64,000 bases of DNA. Origin: Anoxybacillus tengchongensis. Lineage in GTDB: Bacteria; Bacillota; Bacilli; Bacillales; Anoxybacillaceae. Made by a program: the position numbers and the translations under genes. The stretch is from assembly GCF_014201585.1 (NCBI RefSeq), contig NZ_JACHES010000004.1, forward strand, positions 165,955 to 229,954, given 5' to 3'. How positions within the stretch are numbered: position 1 is the stretch's first letter; every line of letters begins with the position of its first letter. Below the pieces are notes generated by a model. The model made no database searches, had not been told where the DNA came from, and saw nothing but the letters and a program-made list of their open reading frames with translations. This document shows positions 54,350 to 64,000 of the stretch, in pieces.

Positions 54350-55813
54350 TCATGACATCATCATTAAAAACCGATCAACTTCTTTTGCCGCCTCTCGCCC
54401 TTCATGAATCGCCCAAACAACAAGACTTTGTCCACGTCTTGCATCGCCTGCGACAAATACACCTTCTACATTCGTTTTATAGCTCACTGCTTTGACTTTC
54501 TTGTTTACTGTCTCAATTCTGAATTGTTGCAAAAGTGGTTGTTCCGGCCCTTCAAAACCGATCGCGATCAATACAAGATCACACGGCCATACTTTTTCTG
54601 TACCAGGAATTTCTTTAAATATAACACGTCCATGTTTATCTACTATTTTTTCCATTTGAATGGTATACAACGCTTTTACTTTTCCGCTTTCATCGCCTAC
54701 AATTTTTTTCGTTTGAATGCAATATTGCCGTGGATCCGCACCAAACTTCGCTTCCGCTTCTTCATACGCATAATCAACGGTAAAAATGAGCGGATATTGC
54801 GGCCAAGGGTTATCGTCCGTACGTTCTTTAGGCAATGCCGGATGTTTGCCAAACTGCACAACGCTTTTGCATTGTTGACGAAGTGCTGTTGCTACACAGT
54901 CTGCTCCCGTATCACCGCCACCAATGACGATGACATGTTTATGTTTTGCATCAATAAACGTTTCTTCTTTTTTACCAGTCAACAACCATTTTGTTGTTAC
55001 AGTTAAATAATCCATCGCCAAATGAATGCCGTCAAGTTCGCGTCCTTCTATGACGAGATCACGTTGTTTTTGCGCTCCGATACAAAGCACGACAGCATCA
55101 TATTGTTTCCGCAACTCATCAGCTGTTATATGCTTGCCAACTTCCGTGTTGGTTATAAACGTAATTCCTTCTTCTTCAAGTAAACGTGCACGCCGTTCAA
55201 CGACATCTTTTCCAAGTTTCATATTTGGAATGCCATACGTTAACAATCCACCAACTCGATCATCACGTTCATACACAGTCACAAAATGACCTGCTTGATT
55301 TAATTCATCTGCACATGCTAAGCCAGCTGGGCCAGAGCCGATAACAGCGACTTTTTTTCCTGTTCGTTTTTTCGGGATGCGCGGTTGAACCCATCCTTTT
55401 TCAAACGCGCGATCAATAATGGCTCGCTCAATACCTTTGATCGCGACTGCGCGATCTGAGATAGCCACCGTACACGACCCTTCACAAGGTGCTGGGCAAA
55501 CACGCCCTGTAAACTCTGGAAAGTTGTTTGTTTTTACTAATCGGTCAAACGCTTCTTTCCACCGTCCGCGATATACAAGATCATTCCACTCTGGAATAAG
55601 ATTATGAATCGGACAGCCTGACGTTAAACCGTTCAGTTCCATTCCCATGTGACAAAACGGCGTACCGCAATCCATACATCGCGCCCCTTGTCTAACTAAC
55701 ATATCCGTTGAAAATGGGTCCGTATATTCTTTCCAATCACCTAAACGAGAAAGAGGATCGCGCTTCTTTTCTTCTTCCCGCACATATTCCATAAAGCCTG
55801 TTGCTTTCCCCAT
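54350..55813 (-). CDS. gltB: Glutamate synthase small subunit
   Basis: NADPH-oxidising subunit of glutamate synthase (487 aa; GltB in Bacillus naming, GltD in E. coli). N-terminal cysteine clusters CMDCGTPFCHMG and CPAPCEGSCTVAI bind iron-sulfur centres. VIGSGPAGLACADELNQAG binds FAD and VIGGGDTGADCVATALRQ binds NADPH. GGAGGAGAA precedes the ATG. It follows gltA by 36 bp. Confidence 0.95.
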   Translation of the reverse strand: MGKATGFMEYVREEEKKRDPLSRLGDWKEYTDPFSTDMLVRQGARCMDCGTPFCHMGMELNGLTSGCPIHNLIPEWNDLVYRGRWKEAFDRLVKTNNFPEFTGRVCPAPCEGSCTVAISDRAVAIKGIERAIIDRAFEKGWVQPRIPKKRTGKKVAVIGSGPAGLACADELNQAGHFVTVYERDDRVGGLLTYGIPNMKLGKDVVERRARLLEEEGITFITNTEVGKHITADELRKQYDAVVLCIGAQKQRDLVIEGRELDGIHLAMDYLTVTTKWLLTGKKEETFIDAKHKHVIVIGGGDTGADCVATALRQQCKSVVQFGKHPALPKERTDDNPWPQYPLIFTVDYAYEEAEAKFGADPRQYCIQTKKIVGDESGKVKALYTIQMEKIVDKHGRVIFKEIPGTEKVWPCDLVLIAIGFEGPEQPLLQQFRIETVNKKVKAVSYKTNVEGVFVAGDARRGQSLVVWAIHEGREAAKEVDRFLMMMS

Positions 55814-55849
55814 CGTTCTCCTCCTTCCTGCTTCTTTCGGAGCGATCGC

Positions 55850-58800
55850 TTATTTCGCGATCGCTTCCATCACTTTCGCATCTTTTTTATTTACGACTGT
55901 CTCAAACGCCTCCAATATCGCTTCATCATGCGACATCCCGCGTTGCTTCATCGCTTCAATTGTCTCAATCATAAGCTTATAGTTTTTCGGAATGACTTTG
56001 ACGATGTCTCTCACAACACGTTCCCAATTCGCAAGCACATACGCTGCTTTTGGACTTTCCGTATATTCGTAATGTTTCATAATCATTTGTTGCACATCTC
56101 GTATTTCGTTTTCATCTACTAATGATTCAAATAAAACAAGTTCTCGGTTTGCACGTTTTTGCCACGTATCGTCATGAGCAAATACGTAGGCTACACCACC
56201 AGACATGCCAGCGGCGAAATTTTTCCCGACCGTACCAAGGATGACGACACGACCTCCCGTCATATACTCACAGCCGTGATCGCCAACTCCTTCAACAACC
56301 GCATGAACACCGCTATTTCGGACGCAAAAACGCTCCCCAGCTCGACCGCGAATATACGCTTCTCCGCTTGTCGCACCGTAAAACGCCACGTTTCCAATAA
56401 TCACTTGATCATTTACAAACTCCGCTTCATGTGGTGGACGAATGATCACTTTTCCACCTGATAAGCCTTTGCCAACATAGTCGTTGGCATCGCCAATTAA
56501 CGTCATCGTCATTCCTTTTGGTACGAACGCGGCAAAACTTTGTCCTACTGAACCGTGAAAGCTTAGCTGGATCGTATTTTCCGGTAATCCTTCTTCTCCG
56601 TACCGCTTGGATATTTCGCTACCAACTATCGTCCCGACGGTACGATGAACGTTGCGAATCGGAACATGTAATTGCACCGGCTTTTTTTGCTCTATCGCTT
56701 GCATTACAGCTGGCAAAATAACCGTATCATCAAGCGTTTGATCGAGACGATGGTTTTGCGGTTTAGAAAACGTTCGCGGTCCTTCCACTTGATACAACAA
56801 ACGAGATAAATCAAGATGTTTCGCTTTCCAATGCCGCTTTGCCCGCTCGCTTATTTTTAATACATCGACGCGTCCAACCATTTCTTCGACTGTACGGAAG
56901 CCAAGTTGAGCCATAATTTCGCGCACTTCTTGAGCGATAAAATACATGAAATTCACAATATGCTCTGGTTTACCTGTAAATTTTGCCCGCAGTTTTGGAT
57001 TTTGTGTCGCTACACCGACTGGGCATGTATCTAAATGACAAACGCGCATCATGACACACCCTAAAACGACAAGTGGAGCCGTCGCAAAGCCAAACTCTTC
57101 AGCACCTAATAACGCCGCCATGACAACATCGCGACCAGTCATTAATTTTCCGTCTGTTTCTAATACGACGCGATCACGGAGTCCGTTTAACATCAGCGTC
57201 TGGTGCGTTTCAGCTAAACCGAGTTCCCACGGAAGCCCGGCATGTTTAATGCTCGTTTTTGGCGAAGCACCTGTACCGCCATCATATCCGCTAATGACGA
57301 TCACATCCGCACCACCTTTAGCCACTCCTGCCGCGATCGTACCAACGCCAGATTTTGCGACAAGCTTCACGCTAATGCGCGCATGACGATTCGCATTTTT
57401 CAAGTCATAAATGAGTTGGGCTAAATCTTCAATGGAATAAATGTCATGATGCGGAGGCGGTGAAATGAGCTCCACACCGGGTGTAGATCCACGCACTTTT
57501 CCGATCCACGGATATACTTTATTCGCAGGAAGTTGGCCTCCTTCTCCAGGCTTTGCCCCTTGCGCCATTTTAATTTGCAGTTCATCCGCATGAACTAAAT
57601 AATGACTTTTTACACCGAAACGACCGGATGCAACTTGCTTAATTGCACTGCGACGAAGATCGCCATTTTCATCTCGTACATAGCGACGCGGATCTTCGCC
57701 GCCTTCTCCACTATTGCTTTTTCCACCGATGCGATTCATCGCAATCGCAAGCGCTTCATGAGCTTCTTCGCTCAACGAACCGTATGACATGGCCCCTGTT
57801 TTAAATCGACGAACAATCGCTTCTACCGGTTCGACTTCATCAAGTGGAATTGGCGTACGCGTTTCGTCAAACTCAAACAAATTACGTAAAAAAGTTAATT
57901 GTTCTTCATTGGCCATCTTTGAATATTGCTTAAACAAATTATAATCGTTTTTTCGACACGCCCATTGTAACGTATGAATCGTTTTCGGATTAAACGCATG
58001 ATGTTCACCGTTTTTACGCCATTGCAGTTCGCTTCCTGACTCTAGCGTACGATCATAAGATGGCTGAAACGCTTGCATATGACGCATTTTTGCTTCCTGT
58101 GCGATTTCGTTTAAACCGATTCCACCAATTTGTGACGCTGTTCCTGTGAAATATTGTTCAATGACATCATCCCCGATACCGATCGCTTCAAAAATTTGTG
58201 CGCCACGATAGCTTTGCACCGTGGAAATCCCCATTTTTGACATCACTTTGACAACGCCATCTGTCACCGCTTTTTTGTACGTTTCGACTGCCTTTTCATA
58301 TGAGGAATGAAGCACTCCTTTTTCAATCGCTTCTCGAATGGTCGCAAATGCCAAATACGGATTGACCGCATCTGCCCCATAGCCGATTAACGCCGCAAAA
58401 TGATGCACTTCACGTGCTTCTCCGCTCTCAACAATTAAACTCACTTTTGTGCGCGTTCCTTTTCGAATAAGATGTTGATGTACCGCACTTACCGCAAGGA
58501 GCGCTGGAATCGCAACGCGATGTTCATCTATCGAGCAATCGGATAAAATAAGCAACGTTACGCCAGAAGCAATCGCTTCATCCGCCGCTTGACATAATTC
58601 ATTTAGTGCGTCTTTCAAATCATCTGTAAAGACCGTAGATAATGTGACGCAAGAAAATTCGCGATATGGATTTATGCGCAACGCCTGCAACTGTTTATTC
58701 GTCATGATTGGAGAATCCAAGCGAATGCGACGGGCAGAAGATGCATCCGGATTCAACAAATCTCCTTCTTTTCCAAGCAAAGTGACCGTTGATGTGACGA

Positions 58801-60382
58801 TGTATTCACGAATCGCATCGATCGGCGGATTTGTTACTTGCGCAAACAGTTGCTTAAAATAATTAAATAAACTTTGTGGCCGATCTGATAAGACAGCTAA
58901 TGGAGTATCATTCCCCATCGCGCCCGTCGGATCTTTTCCTTCTGTCGCCATAGGAATAATCGTTTTTTCAACATCTTCATACGTATACCCGAACGCTTTT
59001 TGCCATGTCAAAAGGTTGTCAAACGGTTGTTCATGATCATCTCCTGCGCATTCATCAATTGAAACCATTTGTTCGTTCACCCATTGACGATACGGTCGTT
59101 CATTGGCGATTTGTTTTTTTACTTCTTCATCAGAAATGATTCGACCTTGTTCGAAATCAATAAAAAGCATTTTCCCAGGGCCTAGTCGTTCTTTATATAA
59201 AATGTTTTCTGGTGCTACATCAATCACTCCGACTTCCGATGAAAAAATAATATAGTCATCTTTTGTCACATAGTAACGAGCTGGACGAAGACCATTTCGA
59301 TCTAAAATGCCACCAATTTGTTTTCCGTTTGTGAACACGATGGCCGTTGGACCGTCCCACGGCTCCATGAGACAGCTATGATATTCATAAAATGCTTTTT
59401 TATTGTCATCCATCTCTTTATCCCAATACCATGGCTCAGGAATGAGCATCATCGCTGTTTCAGCGAGCGATTTTCCAGCTAACACAAAAAATTCAAATGC
59501 ATTATCAAGCATGGAAGAATCGCTTCCATTCGTATCTAAAATCGGAAGCACCTTTTGTAAATCTTCACCAAAAACAAGCGATGAAAATTGTTTTTCTCGC
59601 GCCATCATCCAATGAATATTTCCCCGTAACGTATTAATTTCTCCGTTATGAATCAAATAGCGGTTTGGGTGCGCTCGCTCCCAACTCGGAAACGTATTTG
59701 TGCTAAAGCGCGAATGAACGAGCGCAAATGCAGAACAAAATCGTTCATCTTGTAAGTCAACATAAAAAGCATCGAGTTGCTCTGGAGTGACTAATCCTTT
59801 GTAAACGATTGTGCGACTTGATAAACTGGCAAAATAATATTCATTGTTTTTCACTAACTTTTCCGCACGTTTACGAATGACATACAATTTGCGCTCAAAA
59901 TGTTGCTCATCGGTTACATCATCGCTCGCTGCAATAAAAAGTTGACGAATACACGGGCGACTTTGTTTTGCTAATGTTCCGAGTTTTTCGATATCTACAG
60001 GCACATCTCGCCATCCGAGTAACGTTTGTCCTTCTTCATGGACGATATCATTGATTTGACACTCTAACATCACTCGCTTTTGTTCGTTATGTTCAAAAAA
60101 GAAAACCATCCCCACTCCGTAACGCCCTTTTTCTGGAAGTGAAAATGAACAGACAGCTCGAAAATAACTATCGGGAATTTGCACCATGATTCCAGCGCCA
60201 TCGCCTGTTTGCGGATCGCTTCCTTGACCTCCCCGATGCTCTAATTGGCGTAACATATGAAGCCCTTGCTTTACAATATGATGGGACGCTTCACCTTTTA
60301 AGTGAGCGTATAGCCCGATCCCACATGCATCATGTTCAAATTGCGGACAGTACAACCCTTGTGCCTTCGGTAATCCTCTCAT
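55850..60382 (-). CDS. gltA: Glutamate synthase large subunit
   Basis: Large subunit of glutamate synthase (1510 aa; GltA in Bacillus, GltB in E. coli). It transfers the amide of glutamine to 2-oxoglutarate. The N-terminal amidotransferase cysteine is C20 in HDACGIG, normally exposed by processing. The FMN and 3Fe-4S region ([23 protein letters not shown]; CHLDTCPVG) and the C-terminal GXGXG repeats follow. The frame is open to 60436; ATG 60382 has GGGGGA five bases before it and matches known N-termini. Expression likely depends on GltC. Confidence 0.95.
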   Translation of the reverse strand: MRGLPKAQGLYCPQFEHDACGIGLYAHLKGEASHHIVKQGLHMLRQLEHRGGQGSDPQTGDGAGIMVQIPDSYFRAVCSFSLPEKGRYGVGMVFFFEHNEQKRVMLECQINDIVHEEGQTLLGWRDVPVDIEKLGTLAKQSRPCIRQLFIAASDDVTDEQHFERKLYVIRKRAEKLVKNNEYYFASLSSRTIVYKGLVTPEQLDAFYVDLQDERFCSAFALVHSRFSTNTFPSWERAHPNRYLIHNGEINTLRGNIHWMMAREKQFSSLVFGEDLQKVLPILDTNGSDSSMLDNAFEFFVLAGKSLAETAMMLIPEPWYWDKEMDDNKKAFYEYHSCLMEPWDGPTAIVFTNGKQIGGILDRNGLRPARYYVTKDDYIIFSSEVGVIDVAPENILYKERLGPGKMLFIDFEQGRIISDEEVKKQIANERPYRQWVNEQMVSIDECAGDDHEQPFDNLLTWQKAFGYTYEDVEKTIIPMATEGKDPTGAMGNDTPLAVLSDRPQSLFNYFKQLFAQVTNPPIDAIREYIVTSTVTLLGKEGDLLNPDASSARRIRLDSPIMTNKQLQALRINPYREFSCVTLSTVFTDDLKDALNELCQAADEAIASGVTLLILSDCSIDEHRVAIPALLAVSAVHQHLIRKGTRTKVSLIVESGEAREVHHFAALIGYGADAVNPYLAFATIREAIEKGVLHSSYEKAVETYKKAVTDGVVKVMSKMGISTVQSYRGAQIFEAIGIGDDVIEQYFTGTASQIGGIGLNEIAQEAKMRHMQAFQPSYDRTLESGSELQWRKNGEHHAFNPKTIHTLQWACRKNDYNLFKQYSKMANEEQLTFLRNLFEFDETRTPIPLDEVEPVEAIVRRFKTGAMSYGSLSEEAHEALAIAMNRIGGKSNSGEGGEDPRRYVRDENGDLRRSAIKQVASGRFGVKSHYLVHADELQIKMAQGAKPGEGGQLPANKVYPWIGKVRGSTPGVELISPPPHHDIYSIEDLAQLIYDLKNANRHARISVKLVAKSGVGTIAAGVAKGGADVIVISGYDGGTGASPKTSIKHAGLPWELGLAETHQTLMLNGLRDRVVLETDGKLMTGRDVVMAALLGAEEFGFATAPLVVLGCVMMRVCHLDTCPVGVATQNPKLRAKFTGKPEHIVNFMYFIAQEVREIMAQLGFRTVEEMVGRVDVLKISERAKRHWKAKHLDLSRLLYQVEGPRTFSKPQNHRLDQTLDDTVILPAVMQAIEQKKPVQLHVPIRNVHRTVGTIVGSEISKRYGEEGLPENTIQLSFHGSVGQSFAAFVPKGMTMTLIGDANDYVGKGLSGGKVIIRPPHEAEFVNDQVIIGNVAFYGATSGEAYIRGRAGERFCVRNSGVHAVVEGVGDHGCEYMTGGRVVILGTVGKNFAAGMSGGVAYVFAHDDTWQKRANRELVLFESLVDENEIRDVQQMIMKHYEYTESPKAAYVLANWERVVRDIVKVIPKNYKLMIETIEAMKQRGMSHDEAILEAFETVVNKKDAKVMEAIAK

Positions 60383-60465
60383 GTGAATCCCCCATTCCGT
60401 CATCATGTATGTATAATTGTAGGTTTCATTAATCATACAAACAATATATAATTTAGATAATATTC

Positions 60466-60480
60466 ATCTCATTTCGAGAA
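60466..60480. promoter_or_regulatory. GltC box
   Basis: ATCTCATTTCGAGAA, with the dyad TCTC/GAGA, closely matches Box I of the B. subtilis gltA-gltC region. It lies between the divergent gltA and gltC genes. GltC bound here activates gltA and represses itself. Confidence 0.75.
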
Positions 60481-60500
60481 TAATGGAAAGAGGTGGAAAA

Positions 60501-61400
60501 ATGGAATTAAGACAATTGATTTATTTCACGGAAGTTGCCAAACGAGAACATGTGTCGGAGGCTGCTGAAGCGTTACATGTCGCTCAATCCGCTGTCAGCC
60601 GCCAAATTGCAAACTTAGAGGATGAACTCGGGGTCAAATTATTCGAGCGAGAAGGAAGAAATGTAAAATTAACACCGATCGGACGCCACTTTCTACAACA
60701 TATTGAATCAGCATTAAAAGCGATTGACTATGCGAAACAACAAATTGAAGAATATTTAGATCCCGAACGAGGAACGATTAAAATCGGCTTTCCAACAAGT
60801 CTTGCAAGTTACACGATGCCGATGGTCATTTCAACATTTAAGCAACAACACCCGCACATTTCTTTCCATTTACGCCAAGGTTCTTATAAGTTTTTAATCG
60901 AGGCAGTAAAAAAACGAGAAATTGATTTAGCTTTTTTAGGTCCTGTACCAACAGAAGAAAAAGGCATTCAAGGCGATATTTTATTTACCGAGTCGTTCGC
61001 CGCACTCATTCCGACAGATCATCCACTCAATCAAAAACGAAGCATTGCTTTAAGCGAATTACGACATGAGCCGTTTGTCATGTTTCCAGAAGGATTTATT
61101 TTGCGTAAAATTGTTGAAGATGCTTGCAAACAAGCCGGCTTTTCTCCAATCATTTCGTCAGAAGGAGAAGATTTAGATGCAATTAAAGGACTTGTCTCGG
61201 CAGGGATTGGCGTTACTTTGTTGCCAGAAAGTACATTTTACGAAACAACACCGCGTTATACAGTCAAAGTACCGATTGAACTTCCACTCGTCCGCCGTAA
61301 TGTCGGCATTATTTTACCTAAATATGAACTTGCACCGTCTGTCAACGTATTTTATCAATTTGTAAAACAATTTTTCACCATGTTAGATCGATACCAGTAA
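60501..61400 (+). CDS. gltC: LysR-family activator of glutamate synthase
   Basis: LysR-type regulator of 299 aa. The winged helix covers about residues 1-60 (ELRQLIYFTEVAKREHVSEAA) and the effector domain the rest (GTIKIGFPTSLASYTMPMVI). Its position divergent from gltA and the box between them identify it as GltC. ATG 60501 follows AGAGGTGG; the frame is open from 60483. Confidence 0.93.
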   Translation: MELRQLIYFTEVAKREHVSEAAEALHVAQSAVSRQIANLEDELGVKLFEREGRNVKLTPIGRHFLQHIESALKAIDYAKQQIEEYLDPERGTIKIGFPTSLASYTMPMVISTFKQQHPHISFHLRQGSYKFLIEAVKKREIDLAFLGPVPTEEKGIQGDILFTESFAALIPTDHPLNQKRSIALSELRHEPFVMFPEGFILRKIVEDACKQAGFSPIISSEGEDLDAIKGLVSAGIGVTLLPESTFYETTPRYTVKVPIELPLVRRNVGIILPKYELAPSVNVFYQFVKQFFTMLDRYQ

Positions 61401-61427
61401 GCCAGCTGATATACTAGCCGGCTTACT
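61396..61427. terminator. Hairpin between gltC and the chemoreceptor gene
   Basis: AGTAAGCC and GGCTTACT with AGCT/AGC inner pairs form a hairpin. The T-run is poor. Confidence 0.55.
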
Positions 61428-61432
61428 GCCTC

Positions 61433-62794
61433 TTACACAGATAAATCGATCCCGACAACTCCAATGACGTCACCTTCTTGCACAATCGGTGCTGAAATCG
61501 TTAAACATGGACGTTTTGTCAATGCTGACGTGTATACGGAAGAAACGTACACATTGCCTTTAGTTGCCTCAACGAACCACGGTCTTGCTTTCGCATTCAC
61601 GAGACCAGCCGAGGGATTTGAATAAATGAACGTTCCATCGATGCGATTTGACCAAACAGCTTCTATATTCTCGTTCATCCGCAAAAATTCATTTAAATAT
61701 CTCTCATGTTCTGTCGCATCTAAACGAACGAGTGGATAAAAATGGATAAATGATGTAAGCTTTTCTTTCATCTGCTCAATCACATATACATCTGCAGAAA
61801 ATGTCTGCTCTCGTTCATCATTTTTTATAATGGCTTGTAATTCATTTGATGTTTGTTCAATGGCTTTATTCACTTGTAACATTTGTTCGACATTTTTATG
61901 CTGTATATCCATATGATCCGCAACCTTATGCGCATGCTCTTTGTTTTCTAAGGAAAGCGAGGAAATATATGCAAGTAAAGCCGAAATTTCTTGCACACTC
62001 CCTGTTTGTTCTTCGACCGATTGCGATGAATCGTATGCCATAGCTGTCATATGATGGAGCTTTTTTCTAAAATCAGTTAGAGTCGAAAGAACGTTATTCA
62101 TTTCACTTGACCCATTTTCGATTTGCTCTGTCTCCGATTTCACCATGTGCATCGTTGAAGCAATTTCTGATTGAATAGATGACAAAATATCACGCGTTTG
62201 TTCTACCGCAACTGACGTTTGGTTGGCTAATTTTCCAACTTCATTCGCGACGACAGAAAATCCTTTCCCGTGCTCACCCGCACGCGCTGATTCAATGTTT
62301 GCATTTAATGCTAAAATACTCGTCCGTTGCGAAATAGAGGCGATCGTTGAAAGAATGTGATGAATTTCTTGTGAGCGCTCGACTAACAATTCCATTTGAC
62401 GAAGCAGTGCATAATGCCCTGTTCGCAGATCATTCATTTCGCGTTGAAGGTTTTCTAATGAATGTAACGATCGAATAAGCTCATTACAAGACGCTTCGCT
62501 GTCTGCATGAATGCACTGGGAAACATCTGAAATTTTCAACGCGGACTGTTCAATCATTTTCATTTTCTCTTCTACTTGTGTCGTATAAATCACTGTTTTT
62601 TCCAAACAATCAATGAGCTGTACAGTACTTTGCTGTGTAGCACTTGATGTTTGATCGAGCGACTCAGCAGCCAATTTCATTTGTTCTACAACTGCTTTCA
62701 GTTGATCAGCAGCCACTTCAATTTGACCGAGCATCACATTCGATTGCATTTCGTTTTCTTTTTCTATTTTTACTCGTTTTTTTAACGAAAACAT
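61433..62794 (-). CDS. Soluble methyl-accepting chemotaxis-like protein with C-terminal Cache domain
   Basis: Protein of 453 aa without membrane segments. The chemoreceptor signalling hairpin is in the first half, with the tip motif ISQRTSILALNANIESARAGEHGKGF near residue 160 (shortened: ILALNANIESARAGEHGKG). The C-terminal 110 residues resemble a Cache/PDC sensor (RPWFVEATKGNVYVSSVYT; ISAPIVQEGDVIGVVGID). The order signalling-then-sensor and the cytoplasmic location are unusual for Cache domains. ATG 62794 follows AGGGTGGA. Confidence 0.85.
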   Translation of the reverse strand: MFSLKKRVKIEKENEMQSNVMLGQIEVAADQLKAVVEQMKLAAESLDQTSSATQQSTVQLIDCLEKTVIYTTQVEEKMKMIEQSALKISDVSQCIHADSEASCNELIRSLHSLENLQREMNDLRTGHYALLRQMELLVERSQEIHHILSTIASISQRTSILALNANIESARAGEHGKGFSVVANEVGKLANQTSVAVEQTRDILSSIQSEIASTMHMVKSETEQIENGSSEMNNVLSTLTDFRKKLHHMTAMAYDSSQSVEEQTGSVQEISALLAYISSLSLENKEHAHKVADHMDIQHKNVEQMLQVNKAIEQTSNELQAIIKNDEREQTFSADVYVIEQMKEKLTSFIHFYPLVRLDATEHERYLNEFLRMNENIEAVWSNRIDGTFIYSNPSAGLVNAKARPWFVEATKGNVYVSSVYTSALTKRPCLTISAPIVQEGDVIGVVGIDLSV

Positions 62795-62888
62795 GTATAA
62801 TCCACCCTTCACGTTATATTTTATGACATGATTATAACATCCAAAGAAGTGGAAAGGAATATTTTTTCATATTTTTCAAAATATTATG

Positions 62889-63281
62889 TTATATATCTTT
62901 ACGTAACATTCGTTCTGAAAATACCCATTTATAGCTACCTAACCAACTGACGCCCATCCCGCATATTGTTGCAATTAATTTACTTAAAAAAATAGGATAA
63001 ATTTCGTTTAACACATACAAAAGTAAAAGTGTAACTGTAAAGGAACAAAGATTAACGACAAGAAAACGGGCAAATTGTTTCATGATCGCCCCTTCCGCTC
63101 GAAACGTCCACGCCCGATTCCATATGTAGCTATTGATCACACCCGCACTATAGCCAAACATTTGCGCCCACATATACGGCATACCGAGAGCTACAAGCAA
63201 GAAAAACAGTCCAAAATCTACAAATGTATTGCCTGCTCCAACAACTGCAAAGCGAAATATCGTAACTACTTTATTCGACAT
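62889..63281 (-). CDS. GtrA family membrane protein
   Basis: Four-helix membrane protein of 130 aa of the GtrA family. Marks are FAVVGAGNTFVDFGLFFLL, SYIWNRAWTF and FVVS-like C-terminal SYKWVFSE. GtrA proteins help flip or transfer polyprenol-linked sugars for cell-surface glycans. No glycosyltransferase lies next to it. ATG 63281 follows AGAAGGTG. Confidence 0.85.
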   Translation of the reverse strand: MSNKVVTIFRFAVVGAGNTFVDFGLFFLLVALGMPYMWAQMFGYSAGVINSYIWNRAWTFRAEGAIMKQFARFLVVNLCSFTVTLLLLYVLNEIYPIFLSKLIATICGMGVSWLGSYKWVFSERMLRKDI

Positions 63282-63400
63282 AATGTGGCACCTTCTCAAA
63301 CATTTATAAGTGTATATTGGATTTTTATGTTAATATAAAAAGGTAAGGAATATCAACTCATATAGAAATATCCATCATATCAACAAAAGGAGCTGTCAAA

Positions 63401-63862
63401 ATGGAGCACAAAATTGAAAAGATTCCATTTGAATTGACCATCGTGGGAAAAAGGTACCGTGTAAGAACAAACGAAGCATTCCAAACGATTTCTTCGCTTT
63501 GGGATCATGCCAAAAAGGATGGATTTATGCAAAAACTGATCGCTCTTTCTTGGGAACAGCCAAAATGCATGCTCGCAGGGTTGTTAGGTATTTGTGGGAA
63601 AGAAGCTAAAATAACAGACGAAGAGTTTACTTACTTTATGGGGGTGCGTTATGATGGAGAAGTTCCAAGCGATATGCAATATATGACGATCACACACGAC
63701 ACGTGGGCAGTCATTCCAAACGTAACCGAAGCGTGGAATCAATTATATGAATGGCTTCCTACTTCTCATTACGAGCTTGCTAAAATTCCATGCATTGAAT
63801 GTTATTACCCTCCAAATCACAATCCAGAAAATGAACTATGGGTTCCTGTTACGTTTAAATAA
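63401..63862 (+). CDS. GyrI-like/AraC effector-binding domain protein
   Basis: Protein of 153 aa consisting of one GyrI-like small-molecule-binding domain, seen in MGVRYDGEVPSDMQYMTI, TWAVIP and the ending CIECYYPP with ELWVPV. It has no DNA-binding part. Such proteins bind or hydrolyse small hydrophobic compounds or regulate partners. AAAAGGAGC precedes the ATG. Confidence 0.75.
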   Translation: MEHKIEKIPFELTIVGKRYRVRTNEAFQTISSLWDHAKKDGFMQKLIALSWEQPKCMLAGLLGICGKEAKITDEEFTYFMGVRYDGEVPSDMQYMTITHDTWAVIPNVTEAWNQLYEWLPTSHYELAKIPCIECYYPPNHNPENELWVPVTFK

Positions 63863-64000
63863 TAGAACAAAAATGTTAACGCATGCCAAAGGAGTTGCAT
63901 AAAAGAGGGTCTTCACCATTTTCTGTGATTTCCACTCAATCCCAGAAACATGTTAGCTGGATGAAATGGGTTCATCAGTCAAGATCCTTCTTCCGCATAC
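63863..64000. other. Right edge, possible end of a mobile element
   Basis: GAGGGTCTTCACCATTTTCT at 63905-63924 resembles the terminal inverted repeat of ISL3-type elements. No gene can be called before the window ends. Confidence 0.25.

Overview
The window looks like a chromosomal segment of a thermophilic, spore-forming Bacillaceae member close to Anoxybacillus/Geobacillus. The grounds are strong AGGAGG-type ribosome sites, a CCU-specifier T-box before proBA, SPOCS/DUF3794 sporulation proteins, a GltC-type gltAB locus, a lysine 6-dehydrogenase like the thermophile enzyme, and IS21 and IS4-type elements. This placement is inference from gene content; no rRNA or tRNA gene was seen.

Layout, left to right. 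1-13.5 kb: manganese ABC transporter (mntBA) with two MntR-like operators, a SteT-like amino-acid exchanger, a DUF523/DUF1722 protein, a YjiH-like membrane protein, a membrane protein with a decayed GGDEF-like domain, a broken coiled-coil gene, a solitary trpB, a hydrolase, a hemolysin-III protein, and a five-gene sporulation-type cluster (four SPOCS proteins plus a tiny Cys/His-rich protein). 13.5-24.5 kb: an acyl-CoA dehydrogenase/acyl-CoA ligase operon under a LiuR-like MerR regulator whose presumed operator fills its own promoter spacer, acetoacetyl-CoA synthetase, a FapA-family protein, a PCYCGC lipoprotein, the YhaQP ABC exporter and a hendecad-repeat coiled-coil gene. 24.5-28.6 kb: T-box-proBA, an unknown gene and a 5'-3' exonuclease.

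28.3-37.1 kb is a mosaic accessory island. A ~0.7 kb chromosomal block (5' part of the exonuclease gene, a small membrane gene, the tail of a third gene) is present twice in diverged form. The first copy carries a complete IS21 element with a 5-bp target duplication, and the second copy keeps the empty site. Between the copies lie an IS4-type remnant, an MFS transporter and a formylglycine-generating-enzyme-like protein without the usual active-site cysteines. Right of the second copy is a secreted bacteriocin-like protein with two tiny membrane proteins nearby, and promoters sharing one upstream motif, one of them containing a 16-base homopolymer.

37.1-52.5 kb is the most interesting part. 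A minus-strand run encodes a class-III aminotransferase, a semialdehyde dehydrogenase, an amino-acid permease, a ThDP decarboxylase-like enzyme, a second aldehyde dehydrogenase, lysine 6-dehydrogenase and then FixABCX. Divergent from it are a class-III CoA-transferase and an acyl-CoA dehydrogenase. Read together they can form a complete route from lysine via 2-aminoadipate, 2-oxoadipate and glutarate semialdehyde to glutaryl-CoA and crotonyl-CoA, with FixABCX as the electron outlet (inference). Both divergent transcripts carry, between a good promoter and the ribosome site, an intrinsic terminator with a possible competing antiterminator; I do not recognise either leader as a known riboswitch.

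52.5-64 kb: DUF3870 protein, ilvD, gltB-gltA with divergent gltC and a GltC box, a soluble chemoreceptor with a C-terminal Cache-like domain, a GtrA protein and a GyrI-like protein.
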